Shown one piece after another: positions 13,895 to 21,815 of a stretch of 35,329 nt of DNA. Below the pieces are notes generated by a model. That model made no database searches, was not told the DNA's origin, and was given only the letters and a program-made list of their open reading frames with translations. This DNA comes from Pseudopedobacter sp. (GTDB lineage: Bacteria > Bacteroidota > Bacteroidia > Sphingobacteriales > Sphingobacteriaceae): the NCBI GenBank assembly GCA_014378105.1, contig JACMOI010000025.1, positions 1-35,329 of the forward strand, read 5' to 3'. Within the stretch, counting starts at the first letter, position 1. Each line of letters opens with the position of its first letter. The position numbers and the translations under genes are program-made.

Positions 13895-14623
13895 TTAAGC
13901 TTTTCTAAATCTGATGATTCTTAACCAATGCATTACTTTCATAATTGGATATACTGGATCTATTTCAAACCATCTTTTACCAAAATTTGGGCTGTTTGGA
14001 AACTTATGGTGGTTATTTTGAAATAATTCTCCCAACATTAAAAAATCGAAAGGAGTTGAGTTTTTTGATTTGTCTTGGTTATCAAAATTAGAATATCCGT
14101 ATTTATGACCGCACCAATTTACTACTGCACCATGCAAAGGACCCATTACAAAATGGAAAGGAAGCAATAACCACATCCACCATTGGGTGGCGAAAATTAA
14201 ATAAAATCCGAAATAAGCTATAGAAAAAATGATTCTTGAAGCCATAGAGGTTCCTAAATTATCAATGAACTTCCACTCGGGATATTCGCCTCTAAATTGC
14301 GGTTCAGGCTCTTGTAAATCTTTTTCGTAAATAACATACTGACCACGTGTATTCCACATCATTTGGAAAACATCTTCAAAAAAATGCGGAGAATGAGGAT
14401 CCTTTTCAGTATCGGAAAACGCATGGTGCATGCGGTGCATAATAGCGTAAGCTTTTGGCTTTAAGTACGATGCACCTTGGCCAATGTAAGTTAATATATA
14501 AAAGAAACGATACCAAAAGGGATTCATGCTGAACATTTTGTGCGAAGCATAGCGATGTAAAAAGAATGTTTGCACAAAAAGAGAAAGGAACCAATGTGTG
14601 ATAAAGAAAATGATAATATACAT
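13895..14623 (-). CDS. Membrane fatty-acyl desaturase
   Basis: This 242-residue integral membrane di-iron desaturase of the acyl-CoA/lipid desaturase family introduces a double bond into acyl chains. The three histidine boxes are visible: HRYASHK near residues 23-29, HRMHHAFSD near 63-71, and FQNNHHKFP near the C-terminus, with an additional His in NWCGHKYGY. Hydrophobic segments cover the N-terminus (YIIIFFITHWFLSLFV) and the middle (RIIFSIAYFGFYLIFATQWW, LLLPFHFVMG). The protein is compact compared with about 260-330 residues for many relatives, but all boxes are kept. It lies 56 bp downstream of the TPR gene on the same strand and upstream of the arginine operon, with no functional link seen. 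Confidence 0.85.
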   Translation of the reverse strand: MYIIIFFITHWFLSLFVQTFFLHRYASHKMFSMNPFWYRFFYILTYIGQGASYLKPKAYAIMHRMHHAFSDTEKDPHSPHFFEDVFQMMWNTRGQYVIYEKDLQEPEPQFRGEYPEWKFIDNLGTSMASRIIFSIAYFGFYLIFATQWWMWLLLPFHFVMGPLHGAVVNWCGHKYGYSNFDNQDKSKNSTPFDFLMLGELFQNNHHKFPNSPNFGKRWFEIDPVYPIMKVMHWLRIIRFRKA

Positions 14624-14679
14624 TTAGAAGTTATAGTTGAGTAATTGTTATTCTTAACGAATAATTACAATATAAGGTT

Positions 14680-15681
14680 TTAGGGAAGGAATAGTTTTTT
14701 AAATAAGTCAAACTTGTGTCTGTTTTCAGACACTTTACTTTCAATGGCAAGATAAGAATAAGTTTGAGCGCTTTCTAAATATAAGTCTAGTTTATAGCTC
14801 GATTGAATGTTTAGTAATAACTTTTTTACTAAAAATAAATCTTTTTCAGCTAACGAATAATCTTTAATAGCGTTCTTAACTTTTGCCAAAAATAACAATG
14901 CTTGTACTCTTTTTTCAGTTTTATTTAATCTTCGAGCTAATTCGTCAGCTTGTATAAAGAACCATTTTGCTTGTGTATATTGTTTATTTTTGAGGTATAT
15001 CTTTCCAAGAATGTAATAGCATTGTTGCTCCTGATTTTTATCATGTTGCATTAAAAGAATTCTATTTAATATCAATAATTCAGCTTCTTTTAATTTTCCT
15101 AAACTTAAATATATTTGAGTTTTCCACAAAAGAATATCAGTTAGACTTACTTTTTTATTAGCTTTTCTAAAATATTGCTCACTCTTTTTAATGTGACTCA
15201 TGGAGGTCTCAAAATCATTTTTTAAAAAATATAATTTTGATAAGTTTTGTGATAGAATGACTATTTCATCAGAATCTTTTAGGAAGGTGAAATCATTCAA
15301 GCCAGAAAGGAAATAAGGTAATGCGTCATTATAATTGCCATCGTAAGCTTTTTTTAGGCCCGATATCTTATTGACTACTGCATGTTGTGAGAGCGTATTT
15401 TTGAGAATAAATTTATCAGAAATGTAGCTATAATTGAAATACTTGCGTGATAATTGAGGATAGCTACTAAAATAAATATTCTTATCAAGAAGGCTCAGCC
15501 CTGAATAAATCCATCGATCAGGATTTGAAAAATTTAAATATTCACCGATTAAAAAATTTTGCTGATGAAACGCGTTTTCTATAATTGTTGATTTTTCTAG
15601 GTTATTAGGCCTCCTATCTGCGAAAGCATAAACACCATAAAATATCAGACAAACTAAAAAGCGGAATTTTAACTTTTTCAT
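14680..15681 (-). CDS. Secreted or anchored tetratricopeptide-repeat protein
   Basis: The start was set at the ATG at 15681 (MKKLKFRFLVCLIFYGVYAF), which gives a clear N-terminal signal/anchor segment; a TTG five codons earlier keeps the frame but is unlikely. The 333-residue protein then shows degenerate TPR units: GNYNDALPYFLSGL, NDFETSMSHIKKSEQYFRKA, GKLKEAELLIL, KQYTQAKWFFIQADELARRL and KDYSLAEKDLFLVKKLL. This resembles the periplasmic sensor half of Bacteroidota TPR-kinase or TPR-LuxR proteins, but it ends after the TPRs (FDLFKKLFLP) with no membrane segment or output domain. It may be a stand-alone TPR protein or a truncated sensor; no remnant of an output domain was seen downstream. 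Function unknown. Confidence 0.65.
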   Translation of the reverse strand: MKKLKFRFLVCLIFYGVYAFADRRPNNLEKSTIIENAFHQQNFLIGEYLNFSNPDRWIYSGLSLLDKNIYFSSYPQLSRKYFNYSYISDKFILKNTLSQHAVVNKISGLKKAYDGNYNDALPYFLSGLNDFTFLKDSDEIVILSQNLSKLYFLKNDFETSMSHIKKSEQYFRKANKKVSLTDILLWKTQIYLSLGKLKEAELLILNRILLMQHDKNQEQQCYYILGKIYLKNKQYTQAKWFFIQADELARRLNKTEKRVQALLFLAKVKNAIKDYSLAEKDLFLVKKLLLNIQSSYKLDLYLESAQTYSYLAIESKVSENRHKFDLFKKLFLP

Positions 15682-15744
15682 GAATTTAAAGAGCAACTGA
15701 ATATACGTTTGTTATTGGCAAAACGTATAAATCAAATTTCTTGT

Positions 15745-15752
15745 TACTTTTG
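15745..15752 (+). promoter_or_regulatory. Candidate -7 promoter box for the B12-binding protein gene
   Basis: TACTTTTG matches TAnnTTTG exactly and lies 33 bases before the ATG at 15786. No clear TTTG is found at the right distance upstream. The TPR gene diverges from the same region. Confidence 0.4.
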
Positions 15753-15785
15753 TTTTTAACCTGATTATAAATTTTGTTCGGTAAA

Positions 15786-16205
15786 ATGGAAAAGGAATTC
15801 AACAGACCAATAAGGGTTCTAGTAGCTAAGGTGGGATTAGATGGGCATGACCGCGGAGCTAAAATTATTGCAACATCTTTAAGAGATGCTGGAATGGAGG
15901 TAATTTACACCGGACTTAGGCAAACTCCAGAAATGGTAGTCAACACTGCTTTACAGGAGGATGTTGACGCTATCGGTATTTCGATACTTTCAGGAGCACA
16001 TATGACAGTTTTTCCAAAAATCATGGCGTTAATTAAGGAGAAAAAAATGGATGATGTTTTGGTCACAGGAGGAGGAATTATTCCAGAAAGTGACCATAAA
16101 GAACTGATGAAATTAGGGGTAGGTCAGCTATTTACTCCAGGAACCCCAACAACAGAAATAGCCAATTATATCAAAAATTGGGTGAGAGTAAATAGGAATT
16201 TTTAA
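15786..16205 (+). CDS. Stand-alone cobalamin-binding domain of methylmalonyl-CoA mutase type
   Basis: This 139-residue protein corresponds to the C-terminal B12-binding domain of acyl-CoA mutases. The cobalamin signature is complete: [10 protein letters not shown] (DxHxxG, His being the lower axial ligand), SILSGAHM and [10 protein letters not shown]. In split mutases such a small subunit pairs with a separate catalytic subunit (methylmalonyl- or isobutyryl-CoA mutase type), but none lies in this window. The start is the ATG at 15786 ([11 protein letters not shown]); an upstream TTG at 15774 is in frame but less likely. It is followed after 12 bp by an enoyl-CoA hydratase gene, consistent with acyl-CoA metabolism. 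Confidence 0.88.
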   Translation: MEKEFNRPIRVLVAKVGLDGHDRGAKIIATSLRDAGMEVIYTGLRQTPEMVVNTALQEDVDAIGISILSGAHMTVFPKIMALIKEKKMDDVLVTGGGIIPESDHKELMKLGVGQLFTPGTPTTEIANYIKNWVRVNRNF

Positions 16206-16217
16206 ATCAAGGTATAG

Positions 16218-17000
16218 ATGAAGTATGAGAATATTTTAGTTGATAAAAAGGAAGAAATTCTTTGGATTACAATTAACAGAGAAAGCAAACTAAATGCACT
16301 TAATAAACCAACTTTAGATGAGTTGAATGATGCTATTTTCAATGCTCAAAATGATACTGAAATAGGAGGAATTATTATTACAGGTGCTGGCGAAAAAGCT
16401 TTTGTAGCTGGCGCCGATATTTCTGAGTTTTCTTCTTATAACAACGAAGAGGGTAAAGTTTTAGCTAAGAAAGGTCATGATAAAGTTTTTAATTTAATTG
16501 CAAATAGTCCCAAGCCGGTTATAGCAGCTATCAATGGCTTCGCTTTGGGCGGGGGCTTAGAATTGACGTTAGCCTGCCAAATCAGAATTGCATCAGAAAA
16601 TGCTAAATTAGGTTTGCCAGAAGTTACATTAGGCTTAATTCCTGGTTATGGGGGTACTCAGAGACTAACCCAGTTGGTCGGAAGGGGAAAAGCGATGGAA
16701 ATGATTTTGACTGCAGATATGATCAATGCAGAAAGCGCCTTAAGTTTTGGATTAGTTAATCAGGTGGTTCCACTAATAGATTTGCTTGCAACAAGTGAAG
16801 GCATGATGAAAAAGATTTTGAGTAGATCGCCAAAAGCAGTTAAAGCTGCAATAACTGCTATAAATGCCTCATTAGATTCATCCATAAACGGTTTTGAAGT
16901 CGAAATTGAAGAGTTTGGAAACTGTTTTGGAACCGATGATTTTAAGGAGGGAGTAGCCGCATTTTTAGAAAAGCGGAAAGCGAATTTCAAAAGAGATTAA
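16218..17000 (+). CDS. Enoyl-CoA hydratase/isomerase (crotonase family)
   Basis: This 260-residue crotonase has the full-length fold. The oxyanion-hole segments are AFVAGADISEF and AINGFALGGGLELTLACQIR. The catalytic glutamates are in GGGLEL and LPEVTLGLIPGYGGTQRL, matching hydratases. It should hydrate short-chain trans-2-enoyl-CoA; the exact chain length or a crotonyl-CoA role is not determined by the sequence. It is co-directional with and 12 bp after the B12-binding protein gene, so the two are probably co-transcribed and may work in the same branched- or short-chain acyl-CoA route. No disruption or unusual residue was seen. Confidence 0.9.
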   Translation: MKYENILVDKKEEILWITINRESKLNALNKPTLDELNDAIFNAQNDTEIGGIIITGAGEKAFVAGADISEFSSYNNEEGKVLAKKGHDKVFNLIANSPKPVIAAINGFALGGGLELTLACQIRIASENAKLGLPEVTLGLIPGYGGTQRLTQLVGRGKAMEMILTADMINAESALSFGLVNQVVPLIDLLATSEGMMKKILSRSPKAVKAAITAINASLDSSINGFEVEIEEFGNCFGTDDFKEGVAAFLEKRKANFKRD

Positions 17001-17130
17001 ATTCACTTTGAATTATTTTAATATCTTGAAAGTTTATTATGTAGAAAGTTTTTCCCATTTAAAATAAATAATTATATTCGCTTTAAGATGAGGACACCTA
17101 AGCTAAAGCTTTAAGAAAACAGCCTAATTA

Positions 17131-18558
17131 ATGAAAAAAATCTTAATTATAGATGACGAAGTAAATATTGGTTTGCTGCTTTCAAAATTTCTTTCTAGAA
17201 ATGGCTTTGAAGTAAAAACTGCTACTTCAGGAGTAACTGCATTTGATATTTTAAGCGTAGAAAGTTTTAATTTAGTCCTTTGTGATTTCAGGTTGGAAGA
17301 TACAGATGGGCGTGAAATTTTAAAGAGAATTAAACTTAATTATCCAAGAACTGGCGTAATTATTATCACCGGATATTCTGACATTAAATTGGCTGTTGAA
17401 CTCATTAAAATGGGAGCTTATGATTATATCACTAAGCCTCTATATCCTGATGAGATCTTAAATACCATTAATAAAGCAATTGAAACCCAACAAGCTTTAA
17501 ATGAGGAGATGGATAAGCCGAAATCTACTTCTGATGCTCCAAAAAACAGAGAAGTTAAGAAGCAGGATTTTGAACCTGAGGATTATGTTGCTGGTCAAAG
17601 TCCAGCTGCTAAAGAATTAATAAGGCAAATAGATTTAGTAGCACCAACAAATTACAGTGTTATTTTGATTGGTGAAAGTGGTACTGGTAAAGAATCCGTA
17701 GCCAAAGGTATTCACATGAAAAGCCCAAGAAGAGATAAGCCTTTTGTGGCAATGGATTGTGGTTCATTAACAAAGGAATTAGCAGGTTCAGAGTTTTTTG
17801 GTCATGAAAAAGGCTCTTTTACTGGAGCTTTATATACTAAAATTGGGCATTTTGAAATGGCCAACGGTGGCACTTTATTTTTAGATGAGGTGGGCAACCT
17901 TTCCTATGAAATTCAAGCTGCATTATTAAGAACGGTACAAGAGAGAAAGGTGAAAAGAATAGGGTCTACTAAAGAAATTGATTTGGATGTGAGAATTATT
18001 GTCGCAACAAATGAGAATTTAATAGATGCCATTGCTAAAGGAAGATTTAGGGAGGATTTATATCACCGTTTTAATGAATTTGGTATTTATATGCCACCAT
18101 TAAGAGAGCGAGGAAAAGATATTATGATTTTTGCCGAGTACTTTTTAAATTCAGCAAATAAAGAATTAGACAGGGATGTAAAAGGCTTTTCATCTGAAGT
18201 TGAGGGTTGTCTTCTAATATATCCATGGCCAGGTAACGTTAGGGAATTGAAAAATGTCATGAGGAGAGCAGTTTTACTAAGTGAAGGTGATTTTGTGCAG
18301 ATCAAAGCTTTACCTCTCGAAATTTCCACACATTCAAAAGTATCAGCATTTGAGAGTGCTATGGAAAGTAACTCATCATCCGGAGGGGCGATAAAAGAAA
18401 GAAAACTAGATTTAAAAAACGCTGCTTTGGAAGCGGAATACGAAACTATTCTTAAAGTTTTAAAAGAAGTTAATTTCAATAAAACAAAAGCCGCTCAAAT
18501 TTTAAATATTGACAGAAAAACGCTTTACAATAAAATGAAAGCAATTAATTTAGATTAA
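17131..18558 (+). CDS. Sigma54-dependent response regulator (NtrC family)
   Basis: This 475-residue activator has three domains. The receiver covers residues 1-118, with acidic pocket IIDDE, phosphoacceptor Asp52 in LVLCDFRLED and Lys in YITKPLYPD. The AAA+ sigma54-interaction domain covers about 150-385, with Walker A GESGTGKES and Walker B GGTLFLDEVGN. A Fis-type helix-turn-helix lies at the C-terminus (KTKAAQILNIDRKTLYNKMK). The sigma54 contact loop reads GSFTGA at 228-233 instead of the usual GAFTGA. It lies just upstream of the large PAS kinase gene (16-bp gap), its likely partner. Transcription from sigma54 promoters is expected after phosphorylation. Confidence 0.93.
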   Translation: MKKILIIDDEVNIGLLLSKFLSRNGFEVKTATSGVTAFDILSVESFNLVLCDFRLEDTDGREILKRIKLNYPRTGVIIITGYSDIKLAVELIKMGAYDYITKPLYPDEILNTINKAIETQQALNEEMDKPKSTSDAPKNREVKKQDFEPEDYVAGQSPAAKELIRQIDLVAPTNYSVILIGESGTGKESVAKGIHMKSPRRDKPFVAMDCGSLTKELAGSEFFGHEKGSFTGALYTKIGHFEMANGGTLFLDEVGNLSYEIQAALLRTVQERKVKRIGSTKEIDLDVRIIVATNENLIDAIAKGRFREDLYHRFNEFGIYMPPLRERGKDIMIFAEYFLNSANKELDRDVKGFSSEVEGCLLIYPWPGNVRELKNVMRRAVLLSEGDFVQIKALPLEISTHSKVSAFESAMESNSSSGGAIKERKLDLKNAALEAEYETILKVLKEVNFNKTKAAQILNIDRKTLYNKMKAINLD

Positions 18559-18574
18559 ATCTACAAAAAAAATA

Positions 18575-21397
18575 GTGGCTTTAAATAGTATAGCGGTTGG
18601 AAAAGAAAAGAAGGGATTTAATATCCCTATGGGGTATTTTTGGATAATTTTAATCATATGTATTACGCCTACTATTCTAGCTATTTTAGGTATTGAAATT
18701 AGTTATGATGATTACCGAATCATCTCCTTTTCTAAAATTACACAAGACGTATCTACAACGCTAGTTCTTGGTCGAACCTTTACTACCATTTGGATTATAT
18801 TTAGTATCGCAATAGGAATCTTCACCTGCATACTCACCCTTATCGATTTTAGAGTTAAAAGAAATGTTGCCTCGCCTATATTGGGTTTGTTAATGGTCAG
18901 TGTTTCAGTTTTTGATATGGTTCAATTACTGATTATACTTGGTGCACTTAAGATTAATCTTGGTACTGATGAAGCGATTTATTTTAGCTGGTTTCTGAGT
19001 CGAATACTTCACGCTTGTTTATTGATTATAGGAACGGTTGCAATACTTAACAGTTCTTCTGATCCATTGAAAACCGCTGCGCAAAAAGTAAGTTTAATTA
19101 GATTCTTAGGGTGGCTTTTTAGTATCGTAACGGTTGCTTTAATTTTTTATTTAATAAGGGTAAAATCTATTCCGATATTCTTTATTAATAGAGATGCTTT
19201 TTTTACTCATCCTTTTGAGTTGATCAGCATAGTCTTATACCTAATATGGGGAGGACTAATGATGCCTAGAGTATTAAAATTGAATAACGGTATATTTTTT
19301 CAGATGCTTATTCTGAGCATGATACCTGCAATTTTTTCGGATGCACACATGTCTGTTTTCTATAAGAATTTTGATATTGAGTATAATTTTGCTCAGTTTT
19401 TAAAATTCTTTACCTACGTGGTACCATTGTTAGGAATCAGTTTAAATTATGCTAGAAATATATCCAAACAACACCAAATGAATATGGTATTGGATGTGGA
19501 AATAAAAGCCAAAGAAAAAGTTCAGAAAGATTTAGAGAGAAGACAGAACATATTAAAACATGCTGAGAAATTGGCAAATATGGGCAGTTGGGATTTAGAC
19601 ATAGTAACCAAAGAGATTAATTTTTCCGATGCTCTTTATAAGATTTTTGGCTATATGCCAAATTCGATAACCCCAAGTTTAGAGCTCATGTACAATATGA
19701 TTATACCTGATTTTAGGTCAGAATATAAAAGCATGTTAGAGAACGCAATTAAAAAACAAAGTTCTTTTAATACAGAATATGAGGTTTTATGGGTAAATGG
19801 AGAGCGAAGATATATTTTAGCGCAATGCCGATACATTAACGAGGACAAAAAGATTGTTGGAACTTGTTTGGATATTACTGAGTTAAAGGAAACTTCTAGA
19901 AAGCTTTCTCAAAATGAGGTTTTATTGAAAGAGGCTGAATCAATTTCTCATAATGGAAGCTTTGAATGGTTTGCTGGGGTTGATCATTTCTTTTGGTCAG
20001 ATGAATTGTTTAGAATTCATGGATATGAACCCAATATCATAGATATTACTTTAGGATTTTACAAATCTTTAATTTATCCAGACGATTTAGAAAAATGCGA
20101 GAGTACGATAAATAGGATACTCGAAAATAAAAAAGATTTTTCATTAGAATATAGAATTATCAGGCCAGATAAGCAAATTCGTTATGTTTATTTAACAGCA
20201 AAAATTATCTCTGACAAAGAGGAGAGCATTAACAAAGTCATCGGTAACCTGCAAGATATTACTGAGCTTAAGAATACCGCTATTTTATTGGAGGAAACAG
20301 AGAGTATTTATAAAACAATTGCTAGTAATGTTCCAGATTCTATCTTATTAATGTATGATAGAAATTATAAAATAATTCTTTTTGATGGCCCAATTTTAGA
20401 GAATGTTAAGTTCAAAACTGAATTAGTAAGGGGATTACACATTAGCGAACTTTTTTCTCAAGAAGAGTTAGCAGAAAATATTGAAATTCTAGACAAAGCA
20501 TTTCTTGGAGAAGAATTCCAAATCGAGAAAGATTTTGAAGAAGATAGGACTTTTATGATAGATTTTAAACCAGTAAAAAATGCAACTGGAGAAATCTTCA
20601 ACGTAATGGTGGTGATGCATGACATTACGGAGATTAAGAAAGTTCAGAAAAGTTTAGAGTCTAAAGTCGATGAGCTAAATAGGTCTAATCAAGATCTGGA
20701 ACAGTTTGCTTACGTGGCTTCGCATGATTTACAAGAACCTCTTAGAAAAATCAGATCCTTCGGAGATAGGTTGCGAAATAAGTTTAGTGGTGGGTTACCT
20801 GATGAAGGTCTAGACTATATTAAACGTATGCAAAGTGCATCAGAAAGGATGCAAACATTAATTGATGATTTACTTACTTTCTCTAGAGTTACAAGAACAG
20901 ATGAAGGTTACGAAAGTGTAGATTTGCATGATCAGATTCAGAAAATTATTGAAGATTTAGAGTATACCATAGAAAAGAAAAATGCGACTATCGATTTATT
21001 AGTAAATCATAAGATTATGGCAATTCCTGGCCAAATCAGGCAATTATTCCAGAATTTAATAAGTAATGCGATTAAATTTACAAAAGAGGGAATACCGCCG
21101 GTAGTTGAAATTAAATCTGAAATTTTAAGAGGTGAAAGTATATCTCCCGAATTAGAACCGAATAAAGATTTTTGTCGTATTGTAGTTAAAGATAATGGAA
21201 TAGGTTTCGATCAACAATACGCGAGTAAAATATTTGAACTCTTCCAACGACTTCACACCAGAAACGAATATCAAGGTACAGGTATTGGCCTGGCAGTTTG
21301 TAAGAAAATTGTGGAAAAACATGAAGGGACAATTAACGTCGAAAGTGTACAAAATGAAGGAACAACATTTACAATTATCTTGCCTTTAACACATTAA
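18575..21397 (+). CDS. Membrane PAS histidine kinase with MASE-type sensor
   Basis: This is a 940-residue sensor kinase. Residues about 18-295 contain eight or so hydrophobic helices resembling the MASE4-type integral membrane sensor (GYFWIILIICITPTILAIL at the start). Three PAS/PAC-like units follow, about 330-445 (GSWDLDIVTKEINFSDALYK), 455-570 (GSFEWFAGVDHFFWSDELFR) and 575-695. The HisKA domain has the phosphoacceptor H717 in FAYVASHDLQEPLRKI, and the HATPase_c domain ends the protein (NLISNAIKFTKEG, DNGIGFDQQY, GTGIGLAVCKKIV). Start GTG at 18575; an ATG at 18629 just before the first helix is an alternative. Output is probably the adjacent receivers. Confidence 0.88.
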   Translation: MALNSIAVGKEKKGFNIPMGYFWIILIICITPTILAILGIEISYDDYRIISFSKITQDVSTTLVLGRTFTTIWIIFSIAIGIFTCILTLIDFRVKRNVASPILGLLMVSVSVFDMVQLLIILGALKINLGTDEAIYFSWFLSRILHACLLIIGTVAILNSSSDPLKTAAQKVSLIRFLGWLFSIVTVALIFYLIRVKSIPIFFINRDAFFTHPFELISIVLYLIWGGLMMPRVLKLNNGIFFQMLILSMIPAIFSDAHMSVFYKNFDIEYNFAQFLKFFTYVVPLLGISLNYARNISKQHQMNMVLDVEIKAKEKVQKDLERRQNILKHAEKLANMGSWDLDIVTKEINFSDALYKIFGYMPNSITPSLELMYNMIIPDFRSEYKSMLENAIKKQSSFNTEYEVLWVNGERRYILAQCRYINEDKKIVGTCLDITELKETSRKLSQNEVLLKEAESISHNGSFEWFAGVDHFFWSDELFRIHGYEPNIIDITLGFYKSLIYPDDLEKCESTINRILENKKDFSLEYRIIRPDKQIRYVYLTAKIISDKEESINKVIGNLQDITELKNTAILLEETESIYKTIASNVPDSILLMYDRNYKIILFDGPILENVKFKTELVRGLHISELFSQEELAENIEILDKAFLGEEFQIEKDFEEDRTFMIDFKPVKNATGEIFNVMVVMHDITEIKKVQKSLESKVDELNRSNQDLEQFAYVASHDLQEPLRKIRSFGDRLRNKFSGGLPDEGLDYIKRMQSASERMQTLIDDLLTFSRVTRTDEGYESVDLHDQIQKIIEDLEYTIEKKNATIDLLVNHKIMAIPGQIRQLFQNLISNAIKFTKEGIPPVVEIKSEILRGESISPELEPNKDFCRIVVKDNGIGFDQQYASKIFELFQRLHTRNEYQGTGIGLAVCKKIVEKHEGTINVESVQNEGTTFTIILPLTH

Positions 21398-21398
21398 T

Positions 21399-21815
21399 AT
21401 GGAAAAAGACTACGCGACAGTAAATGTTAACACAAAGTCAATTTGGATTGCGGACGATGACCCTGATGACAGAATGATAATTAAAGAAGCTTTTGAAGAA
21501 AATCATTATGATAACCTCATCAGCTTTTTTGAAGATGGAGAAAAAGTTTTGATGAAATTTAAGGAAAGCCCTGATCTTCCTTCACTTTTAATTTTGGATT
21601 TAAACATGCCAAAAGTAAATGGATTAGAGTTATTGATACTTTTAAAGAAAAACGAGAAAACCAAGCATATTCCGGTGATTATTTTGACCACATCAAAAAA
21701 TAAATTGGATAAGCAGAAGTTGATTGAAATTGGTGCTGATGACTATATTACAAAGCCTTATAGCTTTGATTTAATGATTGAAATCACAAAGAATTTGATT
21801 GAAAAGTATGGCTGA
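21399..21815 (+). CDS. Single-domain response regulator (RcpA-like receiver)
   Basis: The 138-residue protein is only a receiver domain: acidic pocket WIADDDPDDR, phosphoacceptor Asp67 in LLILDLNMPKVNG, Thr in IILTTSK and Lys119 in YITKPYS. Stand-alone receivers like this often sit beside kinases having the FxYVASHDLQEPLR H-box, as in bacteriophytochrome operons, and accept phosphate from them. It starts 1 base after the kinase stop, and its own end overlaps the next gene by 8 bases, so the three are translationally coupled. With no output domain, it presumably acts by protein contact or as a phosphate relay. Confidence 0.92.
   Translation: MEKDYATVNVNTKSIWIADDDPDDRMIIKEAFEENHYDNLISFFEDGEKVLMKFKESPDLPSLLILDLNMPKVNGLELLILLKKNEKTKHIPVIILTTSKNKLDKQKLIEIGADDYITKPYSFDLMIEITKNLIEKYG

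Noticed and set aside
14641-14668. Hairpin GTAAT..TATTC / GAATA..ATTAC between the TPR and desaturase genes as a terminator
   Set aside because: The stem is AT-rich with a bulge and no T-run follows on the minus strand, so it is too weak to call.
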